DNA of 64,000 nt from CAYYKK01 sp046351395 (GTDB lineage: Bacteria; Myxococcota_A; Polyangia; Polyangiales; Polyangiaceae). The position numbers and the translations under genes were made by a program. The stretch is taken from NCBI GenBank assembly GCA_046351395.1, contig JAXLYP010000001.1, forward strand, positions 310,001 through 374,000, given 5' to 3'. Numbering within the stretch: the stretch's first letter is position 1; every line of letters begins with the position of its first letter. The notes beneath the pieces are model-generated. The model had not been told where the DNA came from and searched no databases. It saw nothing but the letters and a program-made list of their open reading frames with translations. This document shows positions 54,669-63,166 of this stretch, piece after piece.

Positions 54669-55466
54669 ATGAACAAAGCATCGATCGTCGCAGCCATTGG
54701 GATGTCTGCGCTCATGGCGGGCTGCGCGGGCAACCAGGACGTGATCTACGTCCCCGTCGACGGGAGTCAGGGCGGCCCGAACCCCTACGTGTCGACCAAC
54801 TACGATGCGGGGCAGCCCCCCGTCGAGAACACCGACTCGAACGCCGACGTCGCGCCGTTCGTTCCGCCGCCGCCGCAAGACCCCGGCATGGCCGCGGAAG
54901 ATCCGCGCTACTTCCCCGAGCTCATGAAGTCGACGCGCGCGGCGATGAGCCAGCAGGACCACGGCCTCATGTCGGCCATTCGGTTCCTCAACCAGTCGAC
55001 GAACTTCCGCATGAGTTTCCTCGTCGGTGACGGCGAAGGCTTCACGCCGTTGAAGGACGACCCGAACCGGTACATCGCGTTCCTCACCGGCGTGGACGGT
55101 GAGGTCCTCACGCTCTTCGTCTCGAGCCTGCAGCCCGGACACTACGAGTGCAACGGAACGGGCTTCGCGATCGGGTTCTCCTTCACCGGCGAGGATCCCC
55201 TCGCCGAGAAGACCGCGTGGTCCGACGTCGGCGATGGGTATTGTTCGTTCGACATCAGCAAGGGCCCCGGCCCGGACGATCTCGAGGCCCGTTACAATGG
55301 ACTCATCACCGCGAACGATCACAAGGCGACCTACCTGATCGACGACGGCTACTTCTTCAGCCGGAAACCGCAGCGCAGCGTGACGCGCAACACGACCCCG
55401 CCTCCGCCTCGTCCGGGGACCGGCGGCAACAACCCGCAGCGTCCGAAGGGCTACAAGGGCCGCTGA
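54669..55466 (+). CDS. Lipoprotein of unknown function
   Basis: 265 aa from ATG 54669. Lipoprotein signal with MAGC (Cys19). Next a Pro/Asp/Asn-rich spacer (about 30-70). The domain at about 75-210 shows strand patterns (FRMSFLVGDGEGFTPL, YIAFLTGVDGEVLTLFVSSL, HYECNGTGFAIGFSF). C-terminal 45 residues are basic, Pro- and Arg-rich (PPPPRPGTGGNNPQRPKGYKGR). No family recognised; envelope location is the only inference. Confidence 0.7.
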   Translation: MNKASIVAAIGMSALMAGCAGNQDVIYVPVDGSQGGPNPYVSTNYDAGQPPVENTDSNADVAPFVPPPPQDPGMAAEDPRYFPELMKSTRAAMSQQDHGLMSAIRFLNQSTNFRMSFLVGDGEGFTPLKDDPNRYIAFLTGVDGEVLTLFVSSLQPGHYECNGTGFAIGFSFTGEDPLAEKTAWSDVGDGYCSFDISKGPGPDDLEARYNGLITANDHKATYLIDDGYFFSRKPQRSVTRNTTPPPPRPGTGGNNPQRPKGYKGR

Positions 55467-55571
55467 TCAGCGCGGACTCGAGGTGCGCGGATCCCGCCGC
55501 GCGCCTTCGAGATGAGCGCACGGCAGGCACTCGTTTGCGGCGCGGGGCGACCCGCGCACCTTCGAGAAGAG

Positions 55572-55624
55572 GCGCCGCACGCGCGCGTTGAGCGCGCCGC
55601 ACGCGCGCGTTGAGCGCGCCGCAC
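55572..55624. repeat. Tandem 22-nt repeat, about 2.4 copies
   Basis: GCGCCGCACGCGCGCGTTGAGC occurs twice in tandem (55572-55593, 55594-55615), with a third partial copy GCGCCGCAC to 55624. It lies in the 214-nt spacer between two converging genes. Confidence 0.8.
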
Positions 55625-55680
55625 AACCGCGCCTCGAGGCGCGCCGTGGCTCCTTGGAGGCGCGGATCGCCCCGCGCAAT

Positions 55681-56667
55681 TCACGGACCTGTCGCGCCAG
55701 ATCCCGCAGGTGGGCTCGTGCCGATCCCGGGGAACGACGGAAGGCTCGTCGGGAGGATGAACGTCGGGAACGGCGATGCCGATCCGTTCGGCGTGGGCTT
55801 CGGATGCGGCGTCGTCGGCGTGGGCCGCGGGCTCGGAGTCGGATCCTGCGTGGTCGTGGTCGGCTCCGGCGTCGGCGCGGGAACGTCGGGCGCGTGCGTC
55901 GGCTGAGGAAGGGGCGTGTTCGCCGAAAGGGAGCTCGCCGCTTGCGGTGGCGGGGTGCGGCTCGAGATCGACGCGCGCGCGCTCTTCTCGGGCTTCTTCG
56001 CGGGAGCCTCTCCTCCAGTCGAAGAGAGGAAGATACCGAACGCGACGAGCGCCGCGATCATGAGCGCGCCCACGACCCACACGAGCGGGTTCGAGAGCGG
56101 GCTCGGGGCCTTTCGCTCGACGCGCCGCTGAGCCTTCGGGGGCGCAGCGGGGGCGACGACGCGGTCGTCCACCGTGGGCTCGAGCGGGTGGGCGTCCGGA
56201 TCAGGGAGAGTCTCGCGGATCGCTCGCTTCTTTGGTGCGCGCGGTGTGACGGGCGCGTCCGCGGCGACGATCGGGACCTGAGGCGGGTCCGGCTGCGTGT
56301 CGTCGATCTTCGACTTGCGCTTCTTCTTGCGCGGCGTCGTGCTCGGTTCGGGAGCCTCGCTCGAACGCGCGGCCGGCTCCGCCGCGGCGCCCGCGAGGAC
56401 GGGCTTGTCTTGCGCCCGCTTCAGCGTGATCACCTCCTCCTCCGAGGGAGAGGACGCGCGCGACGCGGGAGGACCCGGATCGACGATCGGATCCGCGTCG
56501 GACATCTGGACCGTGCGCGTGATGCCCTTCAGTCCCGCGATCGCCTCGTCCGCGCGCTCGGGGTCCACCCGGGTGTCCGGCGCGCGCTCGTCGATCGTCG
56601 TGGGCGGACCGTCGTCGCGCTTCGTGCTGAGCGCCGCGGACTCGGGCTGCGTCTCGTCCGTCGGCAT
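55681..56667 (-). CDS. Single-pass membrane protein of unknown function, low-complexity
   Basis: 328 aa. Asp/Pro/Ala/Arg/Glu-rich cytoplasmic-type region (about 1-200), one membrane segment at about 195-215 (VWVVGALMIAALVAFGIFL), then a Pro/Thr-rich tail with no known domain. No catalytic motifs. It starts 3 nt after the peroxiredoxin-like stop (56671), so it is the last gene of the sterol operon by spacing. It may be a scaffold; function unknown. Confidence 0.7.
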   Translation of the reverse strand: MPTDETQPESAALSTKRDDGPPTTIDERAPDTRVDPERADEAIAGLKGITRTVQMSDADPIVDPGPPASRASSPSEEEVITLKRAQDKPVLAGAAAEPAARSSEAPEPSTTPRKKKRKSKIDDTQPDPPQVPIVAADAPVTPRAPKKRAIRETLPDPDAHPLEPTVDDRVVAPAAPPKAQRRVERKAPSPLSNPLVWVVGALMIAALVAFGIFLSSTGGEAPAKKPEKSARASISSRTPPPQAASSLSANTPLPQPTHAPDVPAPTPEPTTTTQDPTPSPRPTPTTPHPKPTPNGSASPFPTFILPTSLPSFPGIGTSPPAGSGATGP

Positions 56668-56670
56668 GTC

Positions 56671-57246
56671 TCAGGACCTCGGCCCGAGGCTCGCGTCGCC
56701 GCGACGAGCGCTGCCGAGCACGTCGCACACGTCGCTCATCGAGAAGTGATCCGTCATGTGTTGGTTCGCGTGTCGGAACAGCACGCAGCCATCCCGATCG
56801 ACGAGCAGGGCGCCCCCTTGCTGGTAGAGGTCGCCATCTCCCGCTTCGCGCGTCGCGAAGTGGCCCTGCGCGTAGAGCCGCACGGCCTCCGCGATCGTCG
56901 TCACGTTGATGAGCGACCCGAACGATCGGACGAGCTGCGCGGCCTTGTGCGTCTCGAGCGTCGGATCCGTCACGACGTCGACGAGCCCGCTGTCGAGGTG
57001 CATGCGCTTCGCGAAGCTCGGGATGCGGTTCGGCGCGCTCGTGGCGACGAGCACGACACGCGTCCCGTCCCGCCGGAGCTCGGGGAGGTAGGGCGACACG
57101 ATCGCGAGCTGCTCGGAGCAGCCCGGACACGCGAAGTGTCGAAGGAACACGAGGAGCGATCTCCGATCCGACCAAAACTCGCGGACGCGCTTTCGCGCGC
57201 CGTGCTCGTACTGGACGATCGACTGCGCGAGCGCCTCCGGAACCAT
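56671..57246 (-). CDS. Peroxiredoxin-like protein (AhpC/TSA-like, Prx-like 2 family)
   Basis: 191 aa from the ATG at 57246, which has GGAGG 5 nt upstream; an ATG at 57270 would add eight residues. Thioredoxin-fold with FLRHFACPGCSEQL, giving a CxxC (CPGC) near residue 45, as in Prx-like 2 proteins rather than typical peroxiredoxins. The ALLVDRDGCVLFRHANQHMTDH region completes the fold. Cytoplasmic reductase or peroxidase. It lies 40 nt from the squalene-epoxidase/cyclase stop and 3 nt before the membrane protein gene, so it is in the sterol operon. Its link to sterols is not known. Confidence 0.78.
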   Translation of the reverse strand: MVPEALAQSIVQYEHGARKRVREFWSDRRSLLVFLRHFACPGCSEQLAIVSPYLPELRRDGTRVVLVATSAPNRIPSFAKRMHLDSGLVDVVTDPTLETHKAAQLVRSFGSLINVTTIAEAVRLYAQGHFATREAGDGDLYQQGGALLVDRDGCVLFRHANQHMTDHFSMSDVCDVLGSARRGDASLGPRS

Positions 57247-57286
57247 CGCGGCCTCCGAAGCGGAACCCATCGCGTCTCGAGTATAC

Positions 57287-60200
57287 CTACTCGGCGGCCT
57301 CGGGCTCCCTCGTCTCGAGCAGGAGCGCGCGCCGCTTTCGTCGCGTCTCGTACTGACCGAGCGCCCAGAGCGGGAAGTATGCGCGATAGAGCGCGTAGTC
57401 GAGCAGCGCGGTGTGGAAGAAGACGCCCGTCGGGGCCTGCTTCGGCCACTCGCCGCTCCCGAGCTGCGCGTTCGCGAGGAAGCGCGCGGCGCGCTCGATC
57501 ACGTCCCAATCCGGATCCTCCGCCTCGAGCAGCGCCGAGAGCGCCCACGCGGTCTGCACGACCTGGCCCTCGGCCTCCTCGGCGTACACGTCCACGGGGC
57601 TCGAGCTCCCGCCGATCGTCCCCGGGCAGAGCCCCGGCGCCTCGCCCCAGCTCCCGTCGGGGCGCTGGCGCGCGCGGAGCCACGCGCACGCCTTCCGGAG
57701 CGACGGATCGGTCGGCGGCGCGCCCGCGGCGACGAGACCGCGGATGCCGAACATCGTCCCGTAGATGAGGCGAACACCCCACGCGCCAGGCCACGACCCG
57801 TTCGGGTGCTGCGTGCCGCGGATGTACTCGATCGCGCGCCGAACCGGCGCGTCGACGAGCTCGGGCTCGGCGAGGTATGGGCGCGCCTTCACGAGCGCGG
57901 CGACGCACGACGCCGTGCACTCGACGAACGAGAACTCCGTCATCGAGTCGCCGAACATCTCGGCGGGGTTGATCCATTCGAGCGAGAACGCGACGCGCCG
58001 AGGCTCGTACGTCGAGAAGCCTCCATCCCGGTTCTGCTCCTGGAGGATGAAGCGCACGCCCATCTCGACGTCCGCCTTCAACGAAGCCTCCGACCGAGCG
58101 AGCTCCGCGGAGTGGATCCGACCGAGCAGCGCCTCCGCCGTACAGTCGCTCACGGGCCAGCCGTGCCACACGCCCGCGAAGCAGTAGCCGCCCTTCGGAT
58201 CGACGCGGTCGTACGCGCGCGCGTCCGGGAACGTCTCGCGGATCTGGTGCGCCTCCAGGTAGTGCGTCGCCTTCTCGAGCGGACGGCGAACGTCCACGTG
58301 CGGCGCCACCTCGGCGAGCGCCTGCATCGCGAAGCCCGTGTCCCACGAGGCCGATCGCGCGCCCGCGATGCGCGCGCCGTCCACGTCGTCCTCCCAGATC
58401 CAGCCATCGATGGTCTCGAACGCCTTCTGCGCGTCCGGGTCGCGCGCGTTCGACACGTGGAGCGCGAGCACGTTCAGGATGCCGCTGACCGGGGAGATGC
58501 TCGTGTGGTTCGTCGTCCGGAGCTCGTAGCGGATGCGATCCCGGAGCTTCGCGATCTCCGCCTCCCGGCCGCCCGATCCGAGGATCGACGGGCGGAAGCG
58601 GATGATCCGGTCGGCGACCCCGAGCGCTCGGTAGGCGAGGTCGAGCGGCTTGCTCCACGGCGTGAACAGGTCGTCCGCGCGGAGGGACGTGCGCGCGCGC
58701 TTGAAGTCCACCGACGCGTAGCCCTGCGGGTAGAGCTCCTCGCGCAGCCGCTCGATGAGCGCCGTGCGCGGGCCCTGGTACCGCTGGCCCGAGAGCGCGG
58801 ACATCGCGAGGTAGATGAGGCGCGTGTGACAGTAGTAGTTCGACGGGTGCAGCGGGAACCACTTCGGCAGGCGCCAGATCTCCGGAAGCACCGGGCTCAC
58901 GCCGTCCCACTCGTAGAGGTTCGCGAGCGCCAGCCAGAACTTCCCCCAGCTCGGGATCGCCGTGGCGCCGCCCTCGTCGCGGATGAAGCGCAGCCCGTCC
59001 CGGAGGATGGGATCGTCCTTCTCGAGGCCGAGGAGGCGCGCCGCCACGTACACGAGCGTGGTCGTGAAGAGGTACGGCTGCGACGTCTCGTGCAGGCCCC
59101 AGGTGCCCGAGGCGAGGCGCGTGCGATCGAAGTGGAGGATGAAGCGCTTGCGCCGCTCCGCGCTGATCGGCCGGCCCATGAGGTGACAGGCGATGACGTA
59201 CTGCGCGGCGAGCATCGGGCACCAGGCGACCTCGCCCTCCCAGGATCCATCCTCCGCCTGCTGCGCGACGAACGCCCGCACGCCCCGCTCGAGCGCCTGC
59301 GTCACCACGCTCTTGTCGGGCAGGCGCGCGGACGCGGCGCTCGGGAGCTCCACGACGTCGGCCTTGGCGCTGGACGCGCGGAGGGCCGCGCCGAAGCGCT
59401 CCTCCGCGGATCCACTCTCGGCGGATCCGGGCGGTTGCTGCGTCGGGTGCGGGGGCGTGAGGTGCAGCGCGCCGCCGAGGAGCCAGCGCGATCGCTCCGC
59501 GAGCTCGCTCGTGACGAGCCGCACCTGATCCCAGCGCCCGGTGGTCGCGCCGCGCCGCACGAGCGTCTGGGACGCGATCAGCATGGCCTTGAAGAACGAG
59601 GAGCCGAACGCGGCGGGGTTCGTGTTCTGGCACCCGAGGAACCGCATCGTCTTGAAGCGCTCGTCCGGGGACCTCTGCCAGAGCTCGTACACGGCGGATC
59701 GCATCGCGACCGTCTCGTCCGACGTGTCCGCGAACACCTCGTAGAGCGCCACCGCGAGCAGCTCCGGGACGCGGCTCCGGAGGATGCGCTCGCGCCGGTA
59801 GGCCTTGAAGCTCTTCGCGTTCGCGAGGCACACCGCGTCCTGAAAGCCCATCGTCATCCCGACCGCGGTGAGGGGGTGGTGGTACCCGACCGCGTCCCCG
59901 ACGAGGGCGAGGCCCTCGCGGCCGAACTCCAGTCGCGGCCGGATCTGGTTCGTCGCCCAGATGATCGGGTTCCTCGCGAGCGCCACGCGGAACGCCGGCC
60001 GGAGCGACTCGGGGAGCGCGTGCGAGTACGCCTCGTAGAGCACCGCGTGCCGATCGCGGCGCAGCCGCAACGAGAGCGGGACGTCGATCTGGAGGCGCAC
60101 GTGCCGCGCGTCGATCCGGTACATGAGGATCGGTCCGAGCCCTCCGAGGCAAACGTGCCCGTAGCCCTCGAACGGCATCTCGATGTTCTCGAGGACGAGG

Positions 60201-60790
60201 CCCGCCATGCGCGAGTACGTGCCGGACGAACGGCGGATGCCGAGCGCCGTGTGCGCGACGCTCATGCGACCGCCCGCGCCCACGAGCAGGCCCGCCTTCG
60301 CCGTGTGCGTGGAGCCCGCATCCATCTGGTACGTGAGCGCGTTCGGCTCGAGGCGCGTCGCCCGCGCGTACGGCACGTAGTCGACGAGCGGATGCTCGTC
60401 GCAGTACCCGCGCAGCGTGTCGACGAGCGCGCTGTGCTCGAAGCTGTACGCGCTCGATCCCGATTCGTAGGGCAACGCGATGGGCCGCGAACCGTCATCC
60501 GGGTAGACGACGAAGCCGCGCCCGCTGTGGAACGGGCGCTCCGGGCGCAGATCGATCCCGAGGTCCTTCAGGATCTGCACCGCGGGCGGGTGGATCCACT
60601 CTCCCGCGAGGCGCCTCGATCCCGCCGGGTTGGCCTCGAGCACGAGGACGCGCGCGCCGCGCTTCGCGAACGAGAGCGCTGTGACGCATCCGGCCGGCCC
60701 ACCGCCCACGATCGCGACGTCGTAGTTGTCTCTCGTGGCAAGGCGAGCACCAGCTCGGAGCGATGCGTGAGGCGAAGAGCGAGTGGCCAT
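57287..60790 (-). CDS. Squalene epoxidase fused to oxidosqualene cyclase (sterol synthase)
   Basis: 1167 aa; ATG at 60790 with AAGGAG 7 nt upstream. Residues 1-440 are a squalene-monooxygenase-like flavoprotein: GGGPAG at 29-34 in the first FAD motif and GDA at 298-300 followed by HPLTAVGM at 305-312, the squalene-epoxidase hallmark. A Pro/Ser/Ala linker (about 441-495) leads to a full-length oxidosqualene cyclase (about 495-1150). VSDCTAE at 880-886 has catalytic Asp882; the cyclase also has NYYCHTR (651-657) and QxxxGxW-type motifs at Q994-W1000, Q1042-W1048 and Q1109-W1115. DCTAE rather than the DxDD of squalene-hopene cyclase indicates oxidosqualene. The two steps (squalene to 2,3-oxidosqualene to a sterol) would run in one polypeptide. 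Confidence 0.92.
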   Translation of the reverse strand: MATRSSPHASLRAGARLATRDNYDVAIVGGGPAGCVTALSFAKRGARVLVLEANPAGSRRLAGEWIHPPAVQILKDLGIDLRPERPFHSGRGFVVYPDDGSRPIALPYESGSSAYSFEHSALVDTLRGYCDEHPLVDYVPYARATRLEPNALTYQMDAGSTHTAKAGLLVGAGGRMSVAHTALGIRRSSGTYSRMAGLVLENIEMPFEGYGHVCLGGLGPILMYRIDARHVRLQIDVPLSLRLRRDRHAVLYEAYSHALPESLRPAFRVALARNPIIWATNQIRPRLEFGREGLALVGDAVGYHHPLTAVGMTMGFQDAVCLANAKSFKAYRRERILRSRVPELLAVALYEVFADTSDETVAMRSAVYELWQRSPDERFKTMRFLGCQNTNPAAFGSSFFKAMLIASQTLVRRGATTGRWDQVRLVTSELAERSRWLLGGALHLTPPHPTQQPPGSAESGSAEERFGAALRASSAKADVVELPSAASARLPDKSVVTQALERGVRAFVAQQAEDGSWEGEVAWCPMLAAQYVIACHLMGRPISAERRKRFILHFDRTRLASGTWGLHETSQPYLFTTTLVYVAARLLGLEKDDPILRDGLRFIRDEGGATAIPSWGKFWLALANLYEWDGVSPVLPEIWRLPKWFPLHPSNYYCHTRLIYLAMSALSGQRYQGPRTALIERLREELYPQGYASVDFKRARTSLRADDLFTPWSKPLDLAYRALGVADRIIRFRPSILGSGGREAEIAKLRDRIRYELRTTNHTSISPVSGILNVLALHVSNARDPDAQKAFETIDGWIWEDDVDGARIAGARSASWDTGFAMQALAEVAPHVDVRRPLEKATHYLEAHQIRETFPDARAYDRVDPKGGYCFAGVWHGWPVSDCTAEALLGRIHSAELARSEASLKADVEMGVRFILQEQNRDGGFSTYEPRRVAFSLEWINPAEMFGDSMTEFSFVECTASCVAALVKARPYLAEPELVDAPVRRAIEYIRGTQHPNGSWPGAWGVRLIYGTMFGIRGLVAAGAPPTDPSLRKACAWLRARQRPDGSWGEAPGLCPGTIGGSSSPVDVYAEEAEGQVVQTAWALSALLEAEDPDWDVIERAARFLANAQLGSGEWPKQAPTGVFFHTALLDYALYRAYFPLWALGQYETRRKRRALLLETREPEAAE

Positions 60791-60858
60791 CGAGTACTCC
60801 TTGGGACCGCGGCGCCGGGCCGCGGCGAAACGCTCGCCAGTCGGCGAAAATCAGCCCG

Positions 60859-62007
60859 CTACATCGACGCCATCATGCGCGCCGTCGCGGATTTCACGAG
60901 GGGCTGCTCGCTCGCCTTCACGAGCCAGTCGAGCAGCGGCGTCTTCACGAGCGTGCGGAACAGCCCTCCCCCGAGGAACGACAGGTGGAACGCCGACTTG
61001 ATGTTGCGCTCGTACTCGCGCATCGCCGTCGACTCCGGGATGCCGCGGACGATGATGTCGCGCACGCTCTCCGCGGCGAGCATCCCCGAGCGCATCCCCT
61101 GATAGATCCCCTCCGCCGTCGCCGGGTGCGTGAGCAAACCCGACTCTCCGATCACGAACCGGCCGGGCGAGGTGAGCCCCTCGACGTGGTACGAGTACGC
61201 GACCGGGTGGCCCTTCCACGCACCGACCTGCGTCGCGTTCTTCAGGCGATCTTTGTACTGACGATCGAGGAAGCGCGCGAAGAGCTCTCGCGCGTTCCGC
61301 TTCCCGTTCGGATCCTCGTACGTGATGCCGATGTTCACGCGCGTCTCGCTCTCGGGGAACAGCCAGCCGTAGTAGGGCAGCGTCTCCGGATCGAAGATCA
61401 TCTCGAGGAAGTTCGGGCGGAACGGGACGTTGTCCCACCACCCCATGATCGCCTGGATGATCTTCCGCGGCCGGCGCTGCGGCACGAGCTTGCAGTGCGT
61501 TCCACCCGCCACGATCGTGAGGCGCGCGCGCACCGCGCGTCCGTCCTTCGCGGTGACGCCCACGACCCGCCCGCCCTCTTCGATCAGCTTGTCCGCGGTG
61601 AAGTGCGGGACGAACGACACCCCGCCCTCGAGCGCCTTCTTGAGGATCAGGTGATCGAGGATCCGCCGCTGGCACACCACCGCGTCGAGCGCGGAGCCGG
61701 CGGATTGGTACGACTCGCGCCCCTGCGGCGTCACGAGCCGCAGACCCTCGATCTTGTACGCGTGCTTCGCGACCTCGTCCCAGACCTCGAGGTCCCGGAG
61801 GACTTGGATGCCCTTCGGCGAGATGCCGCTCCCGCACGTCTTGTCGCGCGGGAAGTCGTGCTTGTCGAGCAGCGTGACCGCGCCGACGCCGAGCTGCCCG
61901 AGGCGCGCGGCCATCGCCGTGCCGGCGGGGCCGGCGCCCACGATCACCACGTCGGTCTCGGACTCGATGCCGTGGGACTTGCCGTTCCCGTTCGATGAGG
62001 TCGTCAC
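60859..62007 (-). CDS. Geranylgeranyl-reductase-family flavoprotein, possible sterol double-bond reductase
   Basis: 382 aa from GTG 62007. FAD motif VIVGAGPAGTAMA at about 21-33; KTCGSGISPKGIQVL corresponds to the CGxG region of geranylgeranyl reductases, and YYGWLFPESETRVNIGI matches the family's Y-x-W-x-F-P motif; GESGLLTHPATAEGI is the third motif. These enzymes saturate isoprenoid double bonds. Between the sterol demethylation genes and the epoxidase-cyclase it may reduce a sterol or side-chain double bond (inference). It starts 7 nt after the Rieske stop and ends 68 nt before the fusion gene. Confidence 0.85.
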   Translation of the reverse strand: MTTSSNGNGKSHGIESETDVVIVGAGPAGTAMAARLGQLGVGAVTLLDKHDFPRDKTCGSGISPKGIQVLRDLEVWDEVAKHAYKIEGLRLVTPQGRESYQSAGSALDAVVCQRRILDHLILKKALEGGVSFVPHFTADKLIEEGGRVVGVTAKDGRAVRARLTIVAGGTHCKLVPQRRPRKIIQAIMGWWDNVPFRPNFLEMIFDPETLPYYGWLFPESETRVNIGITYEDPNGKRNARELFARFLDRQYKDRLKNATQVGAWKGHPVAYSYHVEGLTSPGRFVIGESGLLTHPATAEGIYQGMRSGMLAAESVRDIIVRGIPESTAMREYERNIKSAFHLSFLGGGLFRTLVKTPLLDWLVKASEQPLVKSATARMMASM

Positions 62008-62014
62008 GATGGGG

Positions 62015-63166
62015 TCACTCCGCCGCGGCCGTTTCGGGCGCGGGCTTGGGCTTGCGCGTGAGCTTCGAAGCGTCGATCAGGCCGCTCCCGGGCTTCGTCC
62101 CGCGGGCGTCTTCGCGCGCGAGGAACTCCTCCCATTTGCGGATCGTCAGCGCCTGGAAGGCGTGCACGGCGGGCGAGAGCTCCGCGATCGGCGCGTCGTA
62201 GTGGCGCTCGTAGCCAGCCTGCTCCTCCGCGCACGCCGTTCCATCCTGCTCGAGCAGCGGGATGACGTGCATTCGGTTCGCCATCTTGATGATGGGCTCC
62301 ATGAGCCGCCGCGGGAACTTCAGCGACGTGAACGGCACGTTGAAGCTCTTGAAGTAGAAGAGGAAGAACACCTTCGTGGTGCGCTCGTCCTCCGGGAGGA
62401 CCAAGCACCAGTGCTTGATGTAGTCGTTCGTGTTCGAGCGCTGGTAGGGGTACTCGTACGCGAGCTCGATCGAGTCCATCCCGACGTTCTTCTTGTCCAT
62501 GAAGAGGCTCGTCAGCTTCCCGCCGCCGACCGCCGTGTCGTACGAGAGCGACACGATGTCCCCCTCCGTCTTGAGGCTCGTGAGCTTCGCGTTCGTGAAC
62601 GGCTTGTAGCGCCGGTGCAGGTACTCGTGCGTGAAGTCGCTCACGTTGTCCATGATCATGGAGTGGTGCGCCTTCCACGTGAACTCGATCGGCACGCACG
62701 CCCACGGGTCGTCCTGCTCGAGCTCCGGCGCCGCGGGGAGCGGCGTGGTCCACGCCTTGTCCTGGTCGCCGAAGAAGATCCAGATCAGGCCGTAGCGCAC
62801 GCGCACCGCGAAGCTCTTCAGCTTGCACTGCGGCATGCGGTGCCCGAAGAGCTCGTGCGGCACCTTCGCGAGCTTGCCGTCGCGATCGTACTCCCAGCCG
62901 TGGTAGTCGCAGACGAGCCGATCGCCGACGACCTGGCCCTTCGAGAGCTTGATCTGGCGGTGCGCGCAGCGATCCTCCATCGCGTGGAGCTCACCCTTCG
63001 AGTCGCGGTACAGCGCGACCGAGTTGTTCCAGAACCGCACCTCGACGACCTGGCCCCGCTGGACCTTCTCGTCGAGCGAGACCGCGTACCAGTAGTTCGG
63101 GTCCATGCCCGCGGCGCGGACCTTCTGCCTCCGGTTCGAGGCCTCCTCGAACGTCGGTGCGCTCAC
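62015..63166 (-). CDS. Rieske-type oxygenase, SdmA-like (sterol C-4 demethylation)
   Basis: 383 aa from GTG 63166, whose GTGA overlaps the upstream SDR stop by 4 nt. Rieske [2Fe-2S] ligands Cys67, His69, Cys86, His89 in CAHRQIKLS...VCDYHGW, and the mononuclear iron site N174-x2-D177-x2-H180-x3-H184 in NVSDFTHEYLH. In the bacterial sterol C-4 demethylation system of Methylococcus capsulatus a Rieske oxygenase (SdmA) oxidises a C-4 methyl and a reductase (SdmB) decarboxylates it. The next upstream gene is an SdmB-type SDR and the cyclase follows, so the same reaction is likely. Confidence 0.9.
   Translation of the reverse strand: MSAPTFEEASNRRQKVRAAGMDPNYWYAVSLDEKVQRGQVVEVRFWNNSVALYRDSKGELHAMEDRCAHRQIKLSKGQVVGDRLVCDYHGWEYDRDGKLAKVPHELFGHRMPQCKLKSFAVRVRYGLIWIFFGDQDKAWTTPLPAAPELEQDDPWACVPIEFTWKAHHSMIMDNVSDFTHEYLHRRYKPFTNAKLTSLKTEGDIVSLSYDTAVGGGKLTSLFMDKKNVGMDSIELAYEYPYQRSNTNDYIKHWCLVLPEDERTTKVFFLFYFKSFNVPFTSLKFPRRLMEPIIKMANRMHVIPLLEQDGTACAEEQAGYERHYDAPIAELSPAVHAFQALTIRKWEEFLAREDARGTKPGSGLIDASKLTRKPKPAPETAAAE

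Noticed and set aside
57287..60790. Squalene-hopene cyclase reading of the C-terminal half
   Set aside because: Catalytic motif is DCTAE, not DxDD, and an epoxidase is fused to it.
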